Source: an uncultured Burkholderiales bacterium
GTDB taxonomy: Bacteria; Pseudomonadota; Gammaproteobacteria; Burkholderiales; Burkholderiaceae_C
DNA length: 5,707 nt
Direction: 5' to 3'
Assembly (NCBI GenBank): GCA_903925445.1
Contig: CAIYFE010000110.1
Span: forward strand, 1-5,707
This document shows positions 1 through 5,707 of this stretch, piece after piece (position 1 is the stretch's first letter; every line of letters begins with the position of its first letter). The notes under the pieces were generated by a model. It was given only the letters and a program-made list of their open reading frames with translations. It did not search any database and was not told where the DNA came from. A program made the position numbers and the translations under genes.

Positions 1-159
1 CCCAAAGAAGTTCAATTGATCACGCCGTTTTCAGCGGCTGTGGTGGCCAACTCAAAATTTCCCAACGAGAGCAAAGCCTTTTTGAAGTATTTGAGCGCGC
101 CAGAAAACGCCAGCATCATTGAAGAAACAGGCTTAGAGCCGTTGAACGTCAAAAAATAA
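1..159 (+). CDS. Periplasmic substrate-binding protein, molybdate-binding (ModA) type, C-terminal fragment
   Basis: Frame 1 is open from the left edge to a TAA at 157-159, giving the last 52 residues of a protein whose start lies outside the window. The fragment contains PFSAAVVANSK (about residues 9-19), then KAFLKYLSAPENA and a closing GLEPL. This is the usual C-terminal pattern of class II ABC-type solute-binding proteins of the ModA/SBP_bac_11 group, where the 'LLxFLxSPEA...GLEP' helix ends the second lobe. Such proteins capture molybdate or another small anion in the periplasm and deliver it to an ABC permease. The oxyanion-binding residues are in the missing part, so the ligand cannot be read and no gene symbol is given. 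No modB or modC follows; the next gene is convergent and begins one base after this stop. Confidence 0.75.
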   Translation, partial: PKEVQLITPFSAAVVANSKFPNESKAFLKYLSAPENASIIEETGLEPLNVKK

Positions 160-160
160 A

Positions 161-2146
161 TCACAGCTCAATCACCTGCCTCATGCGCAGGTGATGTTCA
201 TAGCGCCAACGTTTGGCAAGGCTGGCCAAGCCCGCAAAAAGCACGCACCAACCCAAGGTAATGGCTGCTGGCGTGAGCCAGTCGCCTTCAAACGCATCAA
301 ACATGCAGGCCTTCAGCCCCTTGATGACCCACGTCATGGGCAGCCAAGGGCTGATGAGCGAGTACAAGCTGCCGCTGAGTTCAACCGGCATCACACCACC
401 CGAGGCTGACACTTGCAAAGCCAACAACAACATGGCCACTGCTTTGCCTGCATCGCCCAATGCGCGCGATAGGGCAAACACGATGAACATGAAGGTCAAC
501 GATGCAATCACAAACATCATCCAAGTCAGCGCCAAGTGTTGGATAGAAATTCCCAACACCCCACGTGCGACACACAACAACACGCTCGCTTGCAACAACA
601 CAACCATGGCGGGAACACTGAGTTTGCCGAGCATTTGTGCAACGGGATGAAATCTTTTTGCAAACGCTGGCAACACCCGCACATGGATCAAAAAGACAGA
701 AATGCCAGCACCAAGCCACATGGCAATGGCGATGATGTTGGGCGCAAATCCGCTGCCGTAATTGGCCACCGGTGCATCGATTTCTAAAACCGGTTTGACC
801 GAATGCGCCAAGCCCTGCGCACTGCCTTCAATGGCATCGACAGAATTGGGCAGCTCTTTCAAAATCAACGCCACGCCGGCCGAGAGTTCTTGTGTGCCGT
901 CATTGAGGCGGTGCAAACCTTGGTTCATTTTTTCAGTGCCATCTTGCAACTCAACCGCACCGCCACGGAGTTTTTCCAGCTGCTCGTCTTCAGGCAGCTT
1001 GCTGCTCATCAAGCGCAAATTGGCGCGCAAATCGCGCACGCCAAAGGCCAAGGCTCTGATTTTTGAATGCAATGTGCCAGCCCCTTGGCTGAGTTTTTCT
1101 TGTCCGTCCAGCGCACGCAACAGGCCTTCGTCAAGTTGCGATGTGCCGGTAAAAATTTGGCTCAACGCGTCCGTGATGGGCGTGGGCGTGAAGGGATTGC
1201 GGTCGGCCTCCAACTTGAACGCACCCACCGATTGGTTCAACTTTTGGCTCCCCTGCTTGAGGTCTTGCAAGCCTTTGCTCAACTCTTGGTGCCCTGCCGC
1301 CAAAGCCTCTGCCCCGAGCCTCAAGCCACGCACTTCATCCACAGAAGGCAAGCCGGCTTCGATGGCGCGTACGCCCGCGCCCAATTGGCGTGTGCCCTCG
1401 GTGAGTTGCGCAACGCCTTCTTGCAAATGCTGAGCGCCGAGCTTGAGGGTTTTGCTGCTTGACTCGGCTTGCGCACTGCCACGCGCCAACTCTGTTGCAC
1501 CCGCTTGCACTTGCTCCAGCGCTTGTCGCAGTCGCGCCAAACTGCGCTGCGCACCTGGACTGCTGTTGAGCACCAACGCCCATCGGCGCTCGTTCAAAGT
1601 GCGGTTGACATCCTCGCCCAGCTCTTTGGCAAACTGCGCGGCCAACACCGAGCTCTCAAAGTTATTGCCTGCCGAGGTGTAGACCAACAATCGGCCTTGA
1701 CCGTCCTCCAGTCCAGGCACCGCGTTGGCGCTGAAATCCGATGGAATGATCAACGCAAAAGCCAGCTTGCCACTTTGCACCCATTGCTTGGCTTGTTCTT
1801 GCTGCGGGGTTTGAATGAAATTGAATTCTTGGCGCTTTTTGAGTTCATCCACCAATTGGCTGCCCAAGTTGATCTCGCTGGTGCGATACACCAAACCAAT
1901 GTCTTCGTTCACCAAACCAACGGGCAAAGCCACCGCCCGCGCCGCGGGATCCCAAATGCTGGACAAATAAATGAACAAATAAATCGACGGAATCAAGGCC
2001 ACCAACGCCAAAGCACCCAACATTTTTGGATAACGTTGAATCACCCAAAACTCCGCCAAACCAATCAATCGACTTTGATACGCCAAACGCCTGAGCCTTT
2101 GCCAGCGTGATGTATGTCGGTGTTTTGGCGGTTTTATTATTGTCAT
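161..2146 (-). CDS. YhgE/Pip-type ABC-2 family membrane protein with Leu/Gly heptad-repeat extracytoplasmic domain
   Basis: A complete 661-residue protein. A basic N-terminal tail is followed by one membrane segment (about residues 41-63), then an extracytoplasmic domain (about 70-200) of the YhgE/Pip N-terminal kind, with PVGLVNEDIG, a 'SGKLAFALIIPSDFS' stretch and LLVYTSAGNNFESS. Residues about 205-430 are rich in alternating xxxLxxG heptads (for example LQEGVAQLTEGTRQLGAG and LSKGLQDLKQGSQKL), the repeat typical of this family and probably a long helical stalk. Five further hydrophobic segments follow, near 468-490, 508-530, 538-560, 567-589 and 625-644, with a PVELSG...SPWLPMTWVIKGLKA stretch typical of ABC-2 permeases. 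The family includes the phage-infection protein Pip of Lactococcus and many uncharacterised exporters; the substrate is unknown. No ATPase gene is in the window. The ATG at 2146 is chosen because the next Met (residue 42) would remove the first membrane segment's start; the ribosome-binding site is weak (AAAG). The stop is one base from the neighbouring gene's stop. Confidence 0.85.
   Translation of the reverse strand: MTIIKPPKHRHTSRWQRLRRLAYQSRLIGLAEFWVIQRYPKMLGALALVALIPSIYLFIYLSSIWDPAARAVALPVGLVNEDIGLVYRTSEINLGSQLVDELKKRQEFNFIQTPQQEQAKQWVQSGKLAFALIIPSDFSANAVPGLEDGQGRLLVYTSAGNNFESSVLAAQFAKELGEDVNRTLNERRWALVLNSSPGAQRSLARLRQALEQVQAGATELARGSAQAESSSKTLKLGAQHLQEGVAQLTEGTRQLGAGVRAIEAGLPSVDEVRGLRLGAEALAAGHQELSKGLQDLKQGSQKLNQSVGAFKLEADRNPFTPTPITDALSQIFTGTSQLDEGLLRALDGQEKLSQGAGTLHSKIRALAFGVRDLRANLRLMSSKLPEDEQLEKLRGGAVELQDGTEKMNQGLHRLNDGTQELSAGVALILKELPNSVDAIEGSAQGLAHSVKPVLEIDAPVANYGSGFAPNIIAIAMWLGAGISVFLIHVRVLPAFAKRFHPVAQMLGKLSVPAMVVLLQASVLLCVARGVLGISIQHLALTWMMFVIASLTFMFIVFALSRALGDAGKAVAMLLLALQVSASGGVMPVELSGSLYSLISPWLPMTWVIKGLKACMFDAFEGDWLTPAAITLGWCVLFAGLASLAKRWRYEHHLRMRQVIEL
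171..195 (-). terminator. Perfect 9-bp hairpin at the 3' end of the YhgE/Pip gene, possible terminator
   Basis: ATCACCTGC (171-179) is perfectly complementary to GCAGGTGAT (187-195), with a 7-base loop. It lies in the last codons of the minus-strand membrane-protein gene and starts 11 bases past the stop of the plus-strand gene. Read on the minus strand, the stem is followed 10 bases later by the T-rich run TTTATTTTTT (160-151). This resembles an intrinsic terminator, but the gap is longer than usual. On the plus strand no T run follows. It may only be a 3' stabilising hairpin. Confidence 0.35.
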
Positions 2147-2267
2147 AATGAGTACTTTAACAGTGCATGGACTTCAATCCGCTTACAAACTGCAAAAAAC
2201 AAACAGATTTACACGACGTTTACGAACTCAATATATTTAATTCAAGCCAATAAAATAATTCCAAATC

Positions 2268-2280
2268 AATCAATCCATAA
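2268..2280 (+). promoter_or_regulatory. Possible IHF-binding site
   Basis: The 13-base word AATCAATCCATAA matches the IHF consensus WATCAANNNNTTR at all but one defined position. It lies about 65-75 bases upstream of the start point predicted from the sigma-54-like element, where IHF bends DNA at many sigma-54 promoters. The region is AT-rich, so a chance match is quite possible. Confidence 0.2.
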
Positions 2281-2316
2281 CGAATTTAAATATTGTCAAT
2301 ACCTCGACATCCCAAG

Positions 2317-2333
2317 TTGGTGCATTTCCTGCT
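2317..2333 (+). promoter_or_regulatory. Candidate sigma-54 (-24/-12) promoter for the TorF-type porin
   Basis: TTGGTGCATTTCCTGCT carries the invariant GG (2319-2320) and GC (2331-2332) exactly 10 bases apart, within TTGG...C...CTGCT, close to the consensus YTGGCACG-N4-TTGCW. Mismatches are at the CA and G of the -24 box and the first T of the -12 box. Transcription would start near 2343-2345, leaving a leader of about 25 bases with a good ribosome-binding site before ATG 2369. I see no convincing sigma-70 -35/-10 pair at this distance. No clear NtrC site (TGCACCA-N5-TGGTGCA) was found upstream, so the activator is unknown. Confidence 0.45.
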
Positions 2334-2357
2334 AATAATCTAATTCTTTATCTCATC

Positions 2358-2364
2358 AAGGAAA
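2358..2364 (+). promoter_or_regulatory. Ribosome-binding site of the TorF-type porin
   Basis: AAGGAAA ends four bases before ATG 2369, a good Shine-Dalgarno match that fixes the start used. It is clearly stronger than the sites before the other genes here, in keeping with an abundant outer-membrane protein. Confidence 0.65.
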
Positions 2365-2368
2365 TCTC

Positions 2369-3157
2369 ATGAAACATGTGTCGAAAATTGTGTTGGCTTT
2401 GGCTGTCATCAGCACAGCGGCCTTTGCTGAAGAAAGCAAAGACGAAAGCAGTTTTAATATTGGCGTGGTCAGCCAATACCGTTACCGCGGAATTGGACAA
2501 ACACGCGGCAAACCTGCATTGCAAGGCGGCGCCGATTTTTCCAGTGCCAGCGGTTTTTATATTGGCACTTGGGGCTCGACCATCAATTGGATCAAAGACA
2601 GCAGCGATCCCGCGGCCGCCACTTCGGCTGGCCAATCCGTCAAAGGTCCTGTCGAATTGGATATTTACGGTGGTTATAAATTCCAAGTTGGCGATTTAGA
2701 TTTAGACGTGGGTTATTTGCGCTACCAATATCTGGGCAATACCTTGGCCGATATTTCGGGCGCAAACGCCAACACCAATGAACTGTACGGCGCTTTGACC
2801 GCTGGTTTATTCACCGCCAAATATTCACACAGCACCAGCAATTTGTTTGGTACGCCAGACACCAAAGGCAGCTCTTATTTAGAAGCCAGCATCAACTTTG
2901 ATTTGGGCAACGGCTACACCTTGGTGCCACATGTGGGTCGTCAAAAAGTGGCCAACTACACCCCCACCTTGAGCTACACCGATGTCGCCTTGACACTCAA
3001 CAAAGACTTGGGCAAAGGTTTGTCCGTCAGCTTGGCTGCCATCAGCACCAACGCCAAACAAGTCACGTCCACACCCGCGGCCTACTACTTTCCTAGCCAA
3101 CCCAGCTACAACCCCACCAAATCCACCGCTGTGTTGGGTCTGAAGTACACCTTCTAA
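2369..3157 (+). CDS. TorF family putative porin (Gcw_chp family outer-membrane beta-barrel)
   Basis: A complete 262-residue protein. Residues 1-20 are a signal peptide: a basic start (MKHVSK), a hydrophobic core and an AFA|EE cleavage site. The mature N-terminus has NIGVVSQYRYRGIGQTRGKPALQGG (about 30-54), the hallmark of the Gcw_chp/TorF putative porin family (conserved RGIsqT...PAlQGG). Alternating amphipathic strands follow (for example YIGTWGS, ELDIYGGYKF, LDVGYLRYQY, YLEASINFDL, LVPHVGRQ), and the chain ends in LGLKYTF with the terminal Phe recognised by the BAM machinery. The likely role is a small outer-membrane channel; no substrate can be read from the sequence. The gene is probably monocistronic, with a sigma-54-like promoter and its own ribosome-binding site in front and a strong terminator behind. 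In Burkholderiales such genes often sit beside glnK-amtB (from memory), but neither is in this window. The first two thirds looks more AT-rich than purT or aroE. Confidence 0.88.
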   Translation: MKHVSKIVLALAVISTAAFAEESKDESSFNIGVVSQYRYRGIGQTRGKPALQGGADFSSASGFYIGTWGSTINWIKDSSDPAAATSAGQSVKGPVELDIYGGYKFQVGDLDLDVGYLRYQYLGNTLADISGANANTNELYGALTAGLFTAKYSHSTSNLFGTPDTKGSSYLEASINFDLGNGYTLVPHVGRQKVANYTPTLSYTDVALTLNKDLGKGLSVSLAAISTNAKQVTSTPAAYYFPSQPSYNPTKSTAVLGLKYTF

Positions 3158-3180
3158 ACCCAGAGCGTTGTGAATTGAAG

Positions 3181-3227
3181 CCCGTTGAGTCTGCAGTTGG
3201 TCTGCAGACCCAGCGGGTATTTTTTTT
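3181..3227 (+). terminator. Strong intrinsic terminator after the TorF-type porin
   Basis: The arms 3181-3196 and 3202-3217 form a 16-position stem: CCCG/CGGG, one T-G wobble, two pairs, one A-C mismatch, then the perfect eight pairs GTCTGCAG/CTGCAGAC around the loop TTGGT. It is followed by TA and eight T (3220-3227). It lies 24 bases after the porin stop and should separate porin transcription from purT. A run of T on the plus strand only means it works in that direction. Confidence 0.9.
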
Positions 3228-3266
3228 GGGCTTGCCGACTCTGCAACAATCCAACGCTTTCCTTTT

Positions 3267-3271
3267 GTGAG
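3267..3271 (+). promoter_or_regulatory. Weak ribosome-binding site that favours the GTG start of purT
   Basis: GTGAG ends nine bases before GTG 3281 but only three bases before the alternative in-frame TTG at 3275. A stop codon (TGA 3272-3274) lies just upstream in the same frame, so these are the only two starts. Spacing favours GTG 3281. Confidence 0.4.
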
Positions 3272-3280
3272 TGATTGATT

Positions 3281-4420
3281 GTGAAAAAAATCCTTCTCCT
3301 TGGCTCAGGCGAACTGGGCAAAGAATTCGTCATCAGCGCCAAACGTTTGGGCTGCTACGTGATTGCTTGTGACAGCTACGCGGGAGCACCTGCCATGCAA
3401 GTGGCCGATGACTGCGCCGTCTTCAGCATGTTGGACGAAGCCGCCCTACGCGCCGCCATTGCGCAACACCAACCCGACTTGATCGTGCCTGAAATTGAAG
3501 CCATCCGCACCGAAGTGTTGTTGGAGGTGGAAAAAGAAGGCTTTGAAGTCATCCCCAGCGCGCGCGCCGCCAACTTGACCATGAACCGCGACCGCATCCG
3601 CGATGTGGCGGTGGGTTTGGGCGTTCGCACGGCCCAATTCAACTACGCGCAGTCTGCGCAAGAATTGATGACGCAAGCCCAAGCCATTGGCTTTCCCGTG
3701 GTCATCAAACCGGTGATGAGTTCATCGGGCAAAGGCCAAAGCATTGCCAAATCGCCAGCCGATGTGCAGGCCAGCTGGGACTACGCCTGCCAAGGCATGC
3801 GCGGCGATCGACAAAAAGTCATTGTCGAAGAATTCATCCACTTTGATTTTGAAATCACGTTGCTGACCATTCGACAGCGCCAAGGCAAGACCTTGTTTTG
3901 TCCACCCATTGGCCACGTCCAAGAGCGCGGCGACTACCAATACAGCTGGCAGCCCCAAGCCATGAAACCCGAGTTGCTCAAAGCCGCGCAAGACATGGCC
4001 GAAAAAGTCACCGCCGACTTGGGCGGCGCGGGATTGTTTGGCGTGGAGTTTTTCATCACCCCCAACGAAGTGATCTTCAGCGAACTCAGCCCCCGGCCTC
4101 ATGACACGGGCATGGTCACGCTGATCAGCCAAAACTTGAGCGAATTCGATTTGCATGCACGTGCCATTTTGGGACTGCCCATTCCCAGCATCGACGCCAC
4201 CGAAGGCGCCAGCGCAGTGGTGTTGGCCTCTGAAACTGGCGCCCACCCCACGTTCACCGGGGTGGAAGCTGCGTTGAGCGAAGTGGGTGTGGATGTGCGA
4301 ATTTTTGGCAAACCCACCACGCGACCTTTTCGACGCATGGCCGTTGCCTTGGCACGGGGCGACAAGGCGTTAGAAAAAGCCCGCGCCGCTGCGCAAAAAA
4401 TCAAAGTTCACACGCATTGA
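3281..4420 (+). CDS. purT: Formate-dependent phosphoribosylglycinamide formyltransferase (PurT)
   Basis: An ATP-grasp enzyme of purine synthesis: it makes formyl-GAR from GAR, formate and ATP by way of formyl phosphate, without folate. From GTG 3281 the protein has 379 residues. Visible motifs are GSGELGKE (8-15) and VPEIEAI (69-75) in the GAR-binding N-terminal domain, KPVMSSSGKGQ (143-153) for ATP, FDFEITLLT (188-196), GVEFF (254-258), SELSPRPHDTGMVTL (267-281) with metal and GAR ligands, and FGKP plus RPFRR (342-352) for the GAR phosphate. These align closely with E. coli PurT. The protein lacks the roughly dozen residues that precede the first beta strand in E. coli, and the upstream in-frame stop excludes a longer form. 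The gene stands alone, behind the porin terminator, and is convergent with aroE. No clear promoter is visible in 3228-3266. Confidence 0.95.
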   Translation: MKKILLLGSGELGKEFVISAKRLGCYVIACDSYAGAPAMQVADDCAVFSMLDEAALRAAIAQHQPDLIVPEIEAIRTEVLLEVEKEGFEVIPSARAANLTMNRDRIRDVAVGLGVRTAQFNYAQSAQELMTQAQAIGFPVVIKPVMSSSGKGQSIAKSPADVQASWDYACQGMRGDRQKVIVEEFIHFDFEITLLTIRQRQGKTLFCPPIGHVQERGDYQYSWQPQAMKPELLKAAQDMAEKVTADLGGAGLFGVEFFITPNEVIFSELSPRPHDTGMVTLISQNLSEFDLHARAILGLPIPSIDATEGASAVVLASETGAHPTFTGVEAALSEVGVDVRIFGKPTTRPFRRMAVALARGDKALEKARAAAQKIKVHTH

Positions 4421-5263
4421 TCAAAACGTGGCCAACACGGTTTGACGCAGTTCTTCCGTGATTTGTGGTTTGACACCGAACCACGATTCAAATGCGGGAA
4501 TGGCTTGATTGAGCAACATGCCCAAGCCATTGGCCGTGACGTGACCCCGCGCACGTGCAGCGGCCAACAACGGCGTTTCCAGCGGGATGTAAATCAAGTC
4601 AGAGACCATGGCCGATTTGGGTAGGGCATCGAGCTGAATTTCCAGCGCAGGTTGACCATACATGCCTTGGTTGGTGGTGTTGACCAACATGGCCGCGCCT
4701 TCGAGCGCATCGTGTCGTTGCGACCAATCGTAAGTTTTGATGATCGCGGGGGCGGCCTGGGCAAGTTCATCGGCTTTGGCGCGGGTGCGGTTGATGAGGC
4801 GAATTTCTGTCGCCCCTTCATCGATCAAACTGATGACCACAGCACGCGCAGCGCCTCCCGCACCAATGACGGTGATGGGTCCCGCATCGGCACGCCACGC
4901 GGGATTGGCATCTTTGAGGCTTTGGATGTACCCAAACCCATCGTGATTGAAACCGTGCAAACTGCCATCTGCTTGCACAACGATGCAATTGATCGCACCT
5001 ATGCGTTGGGCTAAGGGGCTGAGTTGATCCATCAACTTCATGGCCATCAATTTATGCGGTTGGGTGATGTTGCAACCACTCAAACCCAATGCGCTGAGCC
5101 CCCGGATGGCGGTTTCTACCTTGTCAATTTGCACAGGAAAATGGCCGTACGCGCCTTTGATGTTGTACTTTTTGATCCAATAGTTGTGCAAGATGGGCGA
5201 GCGTGATTGAAAGACCGGCATTCCCATGATTCCGGCCAATTTGAATTGGTTGCTGTCTGACAT
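4421..5263 (-). CDS. aroE: Shikimate dehydrogenase (NADP-dependent), AroE family
   Basis: A 280-residue protein, the usual AroE length, that reduces 3-dehydroshikimate to shikimate in the aromatic amino acid pathway. Seen in order: QSRSPILHN (19-27), the shikimate-binding serines; NITQPHK (65-71) with the catalytic Lys71; GAINC (89-93); FNHDG (105-109) with the catalytic Asp108; the dinucleotide-binding GAGGAARA (134-141); NRT (158-160), which selects NADP phosphate; NTTNQGM (195-201); and NGLGMLLNQ (245-253). Two familiar positions differ from the common form: GAxNT is GAINC and NTDG is NHDG. Together with the VFQSRSP start and NTTNQGMYGQP, this resembles alphaproteobacterial AroE more than the typical beta/gammaproteobacterial one, so it may be a second, divergent copy; quinate/shikimate-type activity is an alternative. 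The start ATG at 5263 has a modest GGAA (5274-5271) seven bases upstream. It follows the histidine kinase gene on the same strand after 90 bases and abuts purT tail to tail. Confidence 0.9.
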   Translation of the reverse strand: MSDSNQFKLAGIMGMPVFQSRSPILHNYWIKKYNIKGAYGHFPVQIDKVETAIRGLSALGLSGCNITQPHKLMAMKLMDQLSPLAQRIGAINCIVVQADGSLHGFNHDGFGYIQSLKDANPAWRADAGPITVIGAGGAARAVVISLIDEGATEIRLINRTRAKADELAQAAPAIIKTYDWSQRHDALEGAAMLVNTTNQGMYGQPALEIQLDALPKSAMVSDLIYIPLETPLLAAARARGHVTANGLGMLLNQAIPAFESWFGVKPQITEELRQTVLATF

Positions 5264-5353
5264 TTTTCTATTCCACTGTAGGTAGGGCCAGCCTTCTTAT
5301 AAGGCGCCTCCAGAGTGTACCCAGCCGCAAGAGGCAATCCTGCCAAGTGCCTT

Positions 5354-5707
5354 TCAATGGGCTTGTCGCTGTGGGAGCACGACACGCACACACGTACCCT
5401 TGCCCACTTCGCTTTGCACCAACAATTGCCCTTGATGCCGTTGCACAATGCCCAACGACACCGACAGCCCCAAGCCCGTGCCCACACCCAATCCTTTGGT
5501 GGTGTAAAAAGGCTCAAAAATACGGTTCTTCACGTCCTCGGCAATGCCCTCGCCGTTGTCACACACCTCGACCCAAATGTTTTTTCCTTGCACGCCCGAG
5601 CGCAGGGTGATTTCGCCAATTTTGTCAGCAGGCATGGCTTGCGCCGCGTTGACGATCAAATTCAAAAACACTTGATTGAGTTGCGAAGGGATGCATTCAA
5701 TGGGCGG
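5354..5707 (-). CDS. Sensor histidine kinase, C-terminal catalytic ATPase domain (partial)
   Basis: The frame is open from the right edge to TGA 5356-5354, giving the last 117 residues; the sensor and phospho-acceptor His parts lie outside the window. The HATPase_c motifs are complete and in order: N box QVFLNLIVNAAQAM (12-25), G1 box DNGEGI (50-55), F box FEPFYTTK (64-71) and G2 box GTGLGLS (76-82), then a typical end GKGTCVRVVLP. The wording (IPSQLNQVFLNLIVNAA, FEPFYTTK) matches NtrB-like/HPK4-type kinases. An active ATPase domain is expected, which phosphorylates a conserved His in trans and so passes a signal to a response regulator. No receiver domain is fused at this end and no regulator gene follows, so the partner would be upstream or elsewhere. 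The next gene on the strand is aroE, 90 bases on, without a recognisable terminator between. Confidence 0.9.
   Translation of the reverse strand, partial: PPIECIPSQLNQVFLNLIVNAAQAMPADKIGEITLRSGVQGKNIWVEVCDNGEGIAEDVKNRIFEPFYTTKGLGVGTGLGLSVSLGIVQRHQGQLLVQSEVGKGTCVRVVLPQRQAH

Noticed and set aside
762..1433. Open frame of about 223 codons on the plus strand inside the YhgE/Pip gene
   Set aside because: It is antisense to a clearly recognisable protein, has a Ser/Pro/Cys-rich composition without any domain pattern, and no ribosome-binding site; it arises from the repeated Leu/Gly codons on the other strand.
1469..2110. Open frame of about 213 codons on the plus strand, also antisense to YhgE/Pip
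   Set aside because: Gln/Arg/His-rich, no recognisable motif, overlaps the conserved N-terminal domain of the real gene.
2293..2298. TTGTCA as a sigma-70 -35 box before the porin
   Set aside because: No -10-like hexamer lies 16-18 bases downstream (GTTGGT at 17); the sigma-54-like pair fits better.
3722..4246. Open frame of about 174 codons on the minus strand inside purT
   Set aside because: purT is unambiguous here, with conserved ATP-grasp motifs across the whole stretch; the antisense frame shows no family pattern.
4424..4443. Imperfect inverted repeat AAACGTG / CACGGTTT just past the purT stop as a bidirectional terminator
   Set aside because: Seven pairs with a bulged G and no T run on either strand; too weak for an intrinsic terminator.
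5291..5305. GCCTT/AAGGC hairpin between the kinase and aroE as a terminator
   Set aside because: Only five pairs with no T run following on the minus strand.
5324..5347. TTGGCA...TTGC words on the minus strand as a sigma-54 promoter for aroE
   Set aside because: The GG and GC do not lie 10 bases apart, so the required spacing is not met.
5116..5517. Open frame of about 133 codons on the minus strand across the kinase/aroE junction
   Set aside because: It overlaps both real genes out of frame and its product is Cys/Trp-rich without motifs.

Overview
The window looks like an ordinary chromosomal segment of a Gram-negative proteobacterium. A betaproteobacterium of the Burkholderiales, perhaps a freshwater Comamonadaceae member of moderate GC, fits best. 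The evidence is the outer-membrane TorF/Gcw_chp porin with a terminal Phe, the short-form PurT, the style of the NtrB-like kinase tail, and frequent TTG (Leu), CAA, AAA and TTT codons at intermediate GC. The genus is a guess from protein style.

Layout, left to right: (1) bases 1-159 are the 3' end of a plus-strand periplasmic substrate-binding protein of the molybdate-binding (ModA) type. (2) Bases 161-2146, minus strand, encode a complete 661-residue YhgE/Pip-type ABC-2 membrane protein that meets the first gene tail to tail with one base between the stop codons. (3) Bases 2147-2368 are an AT-rich divergent intergenic region with a plausible sigma-54 (-24/-12) promoter pointing at the next gene. 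(4) Bases 2369-3157, plus strand, encode a TorF-family putative porin and end in a strong intrinsic terminator at 3181-3227. (5) Bases 3281-4420, plus strand, encode PurT (formate-dependent GAR transformylase), starting at GTG. (6) Bases 4421-5263, minus strand, encode a shikimate dehydrogenase (AroE) whose stop codon abuts the purT stop with no base between. (7) Bases 5354-5707, minus strand, are the C-terminal ATPase part of a sensor histidine kinase cut by the right edge.

These genes do not form one pathway. Transcription units are short: the porin is closed off by its own terminator, purT stands alone, and the kinase and aroE share a strand across a 90-base gap. The most informative regulatory signal is the sigma-54-like promoter before the porin. 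TorF-type porins are, as I recall, often neighbours of glnK-amtB in Burkholderiales, so nitrogen control of this stand-alone porin is a reasonable but unproven inference.

I found no mobile element, CRISPR array, tRNA, rRNA or clearly new system. The points most worth checking are the sigma-54 promoter, the unusual (alphaproteobacterial-looking) AroE, the large YhgE/Pip protein in a Gram-negative, and the very tight convergent gene ends.
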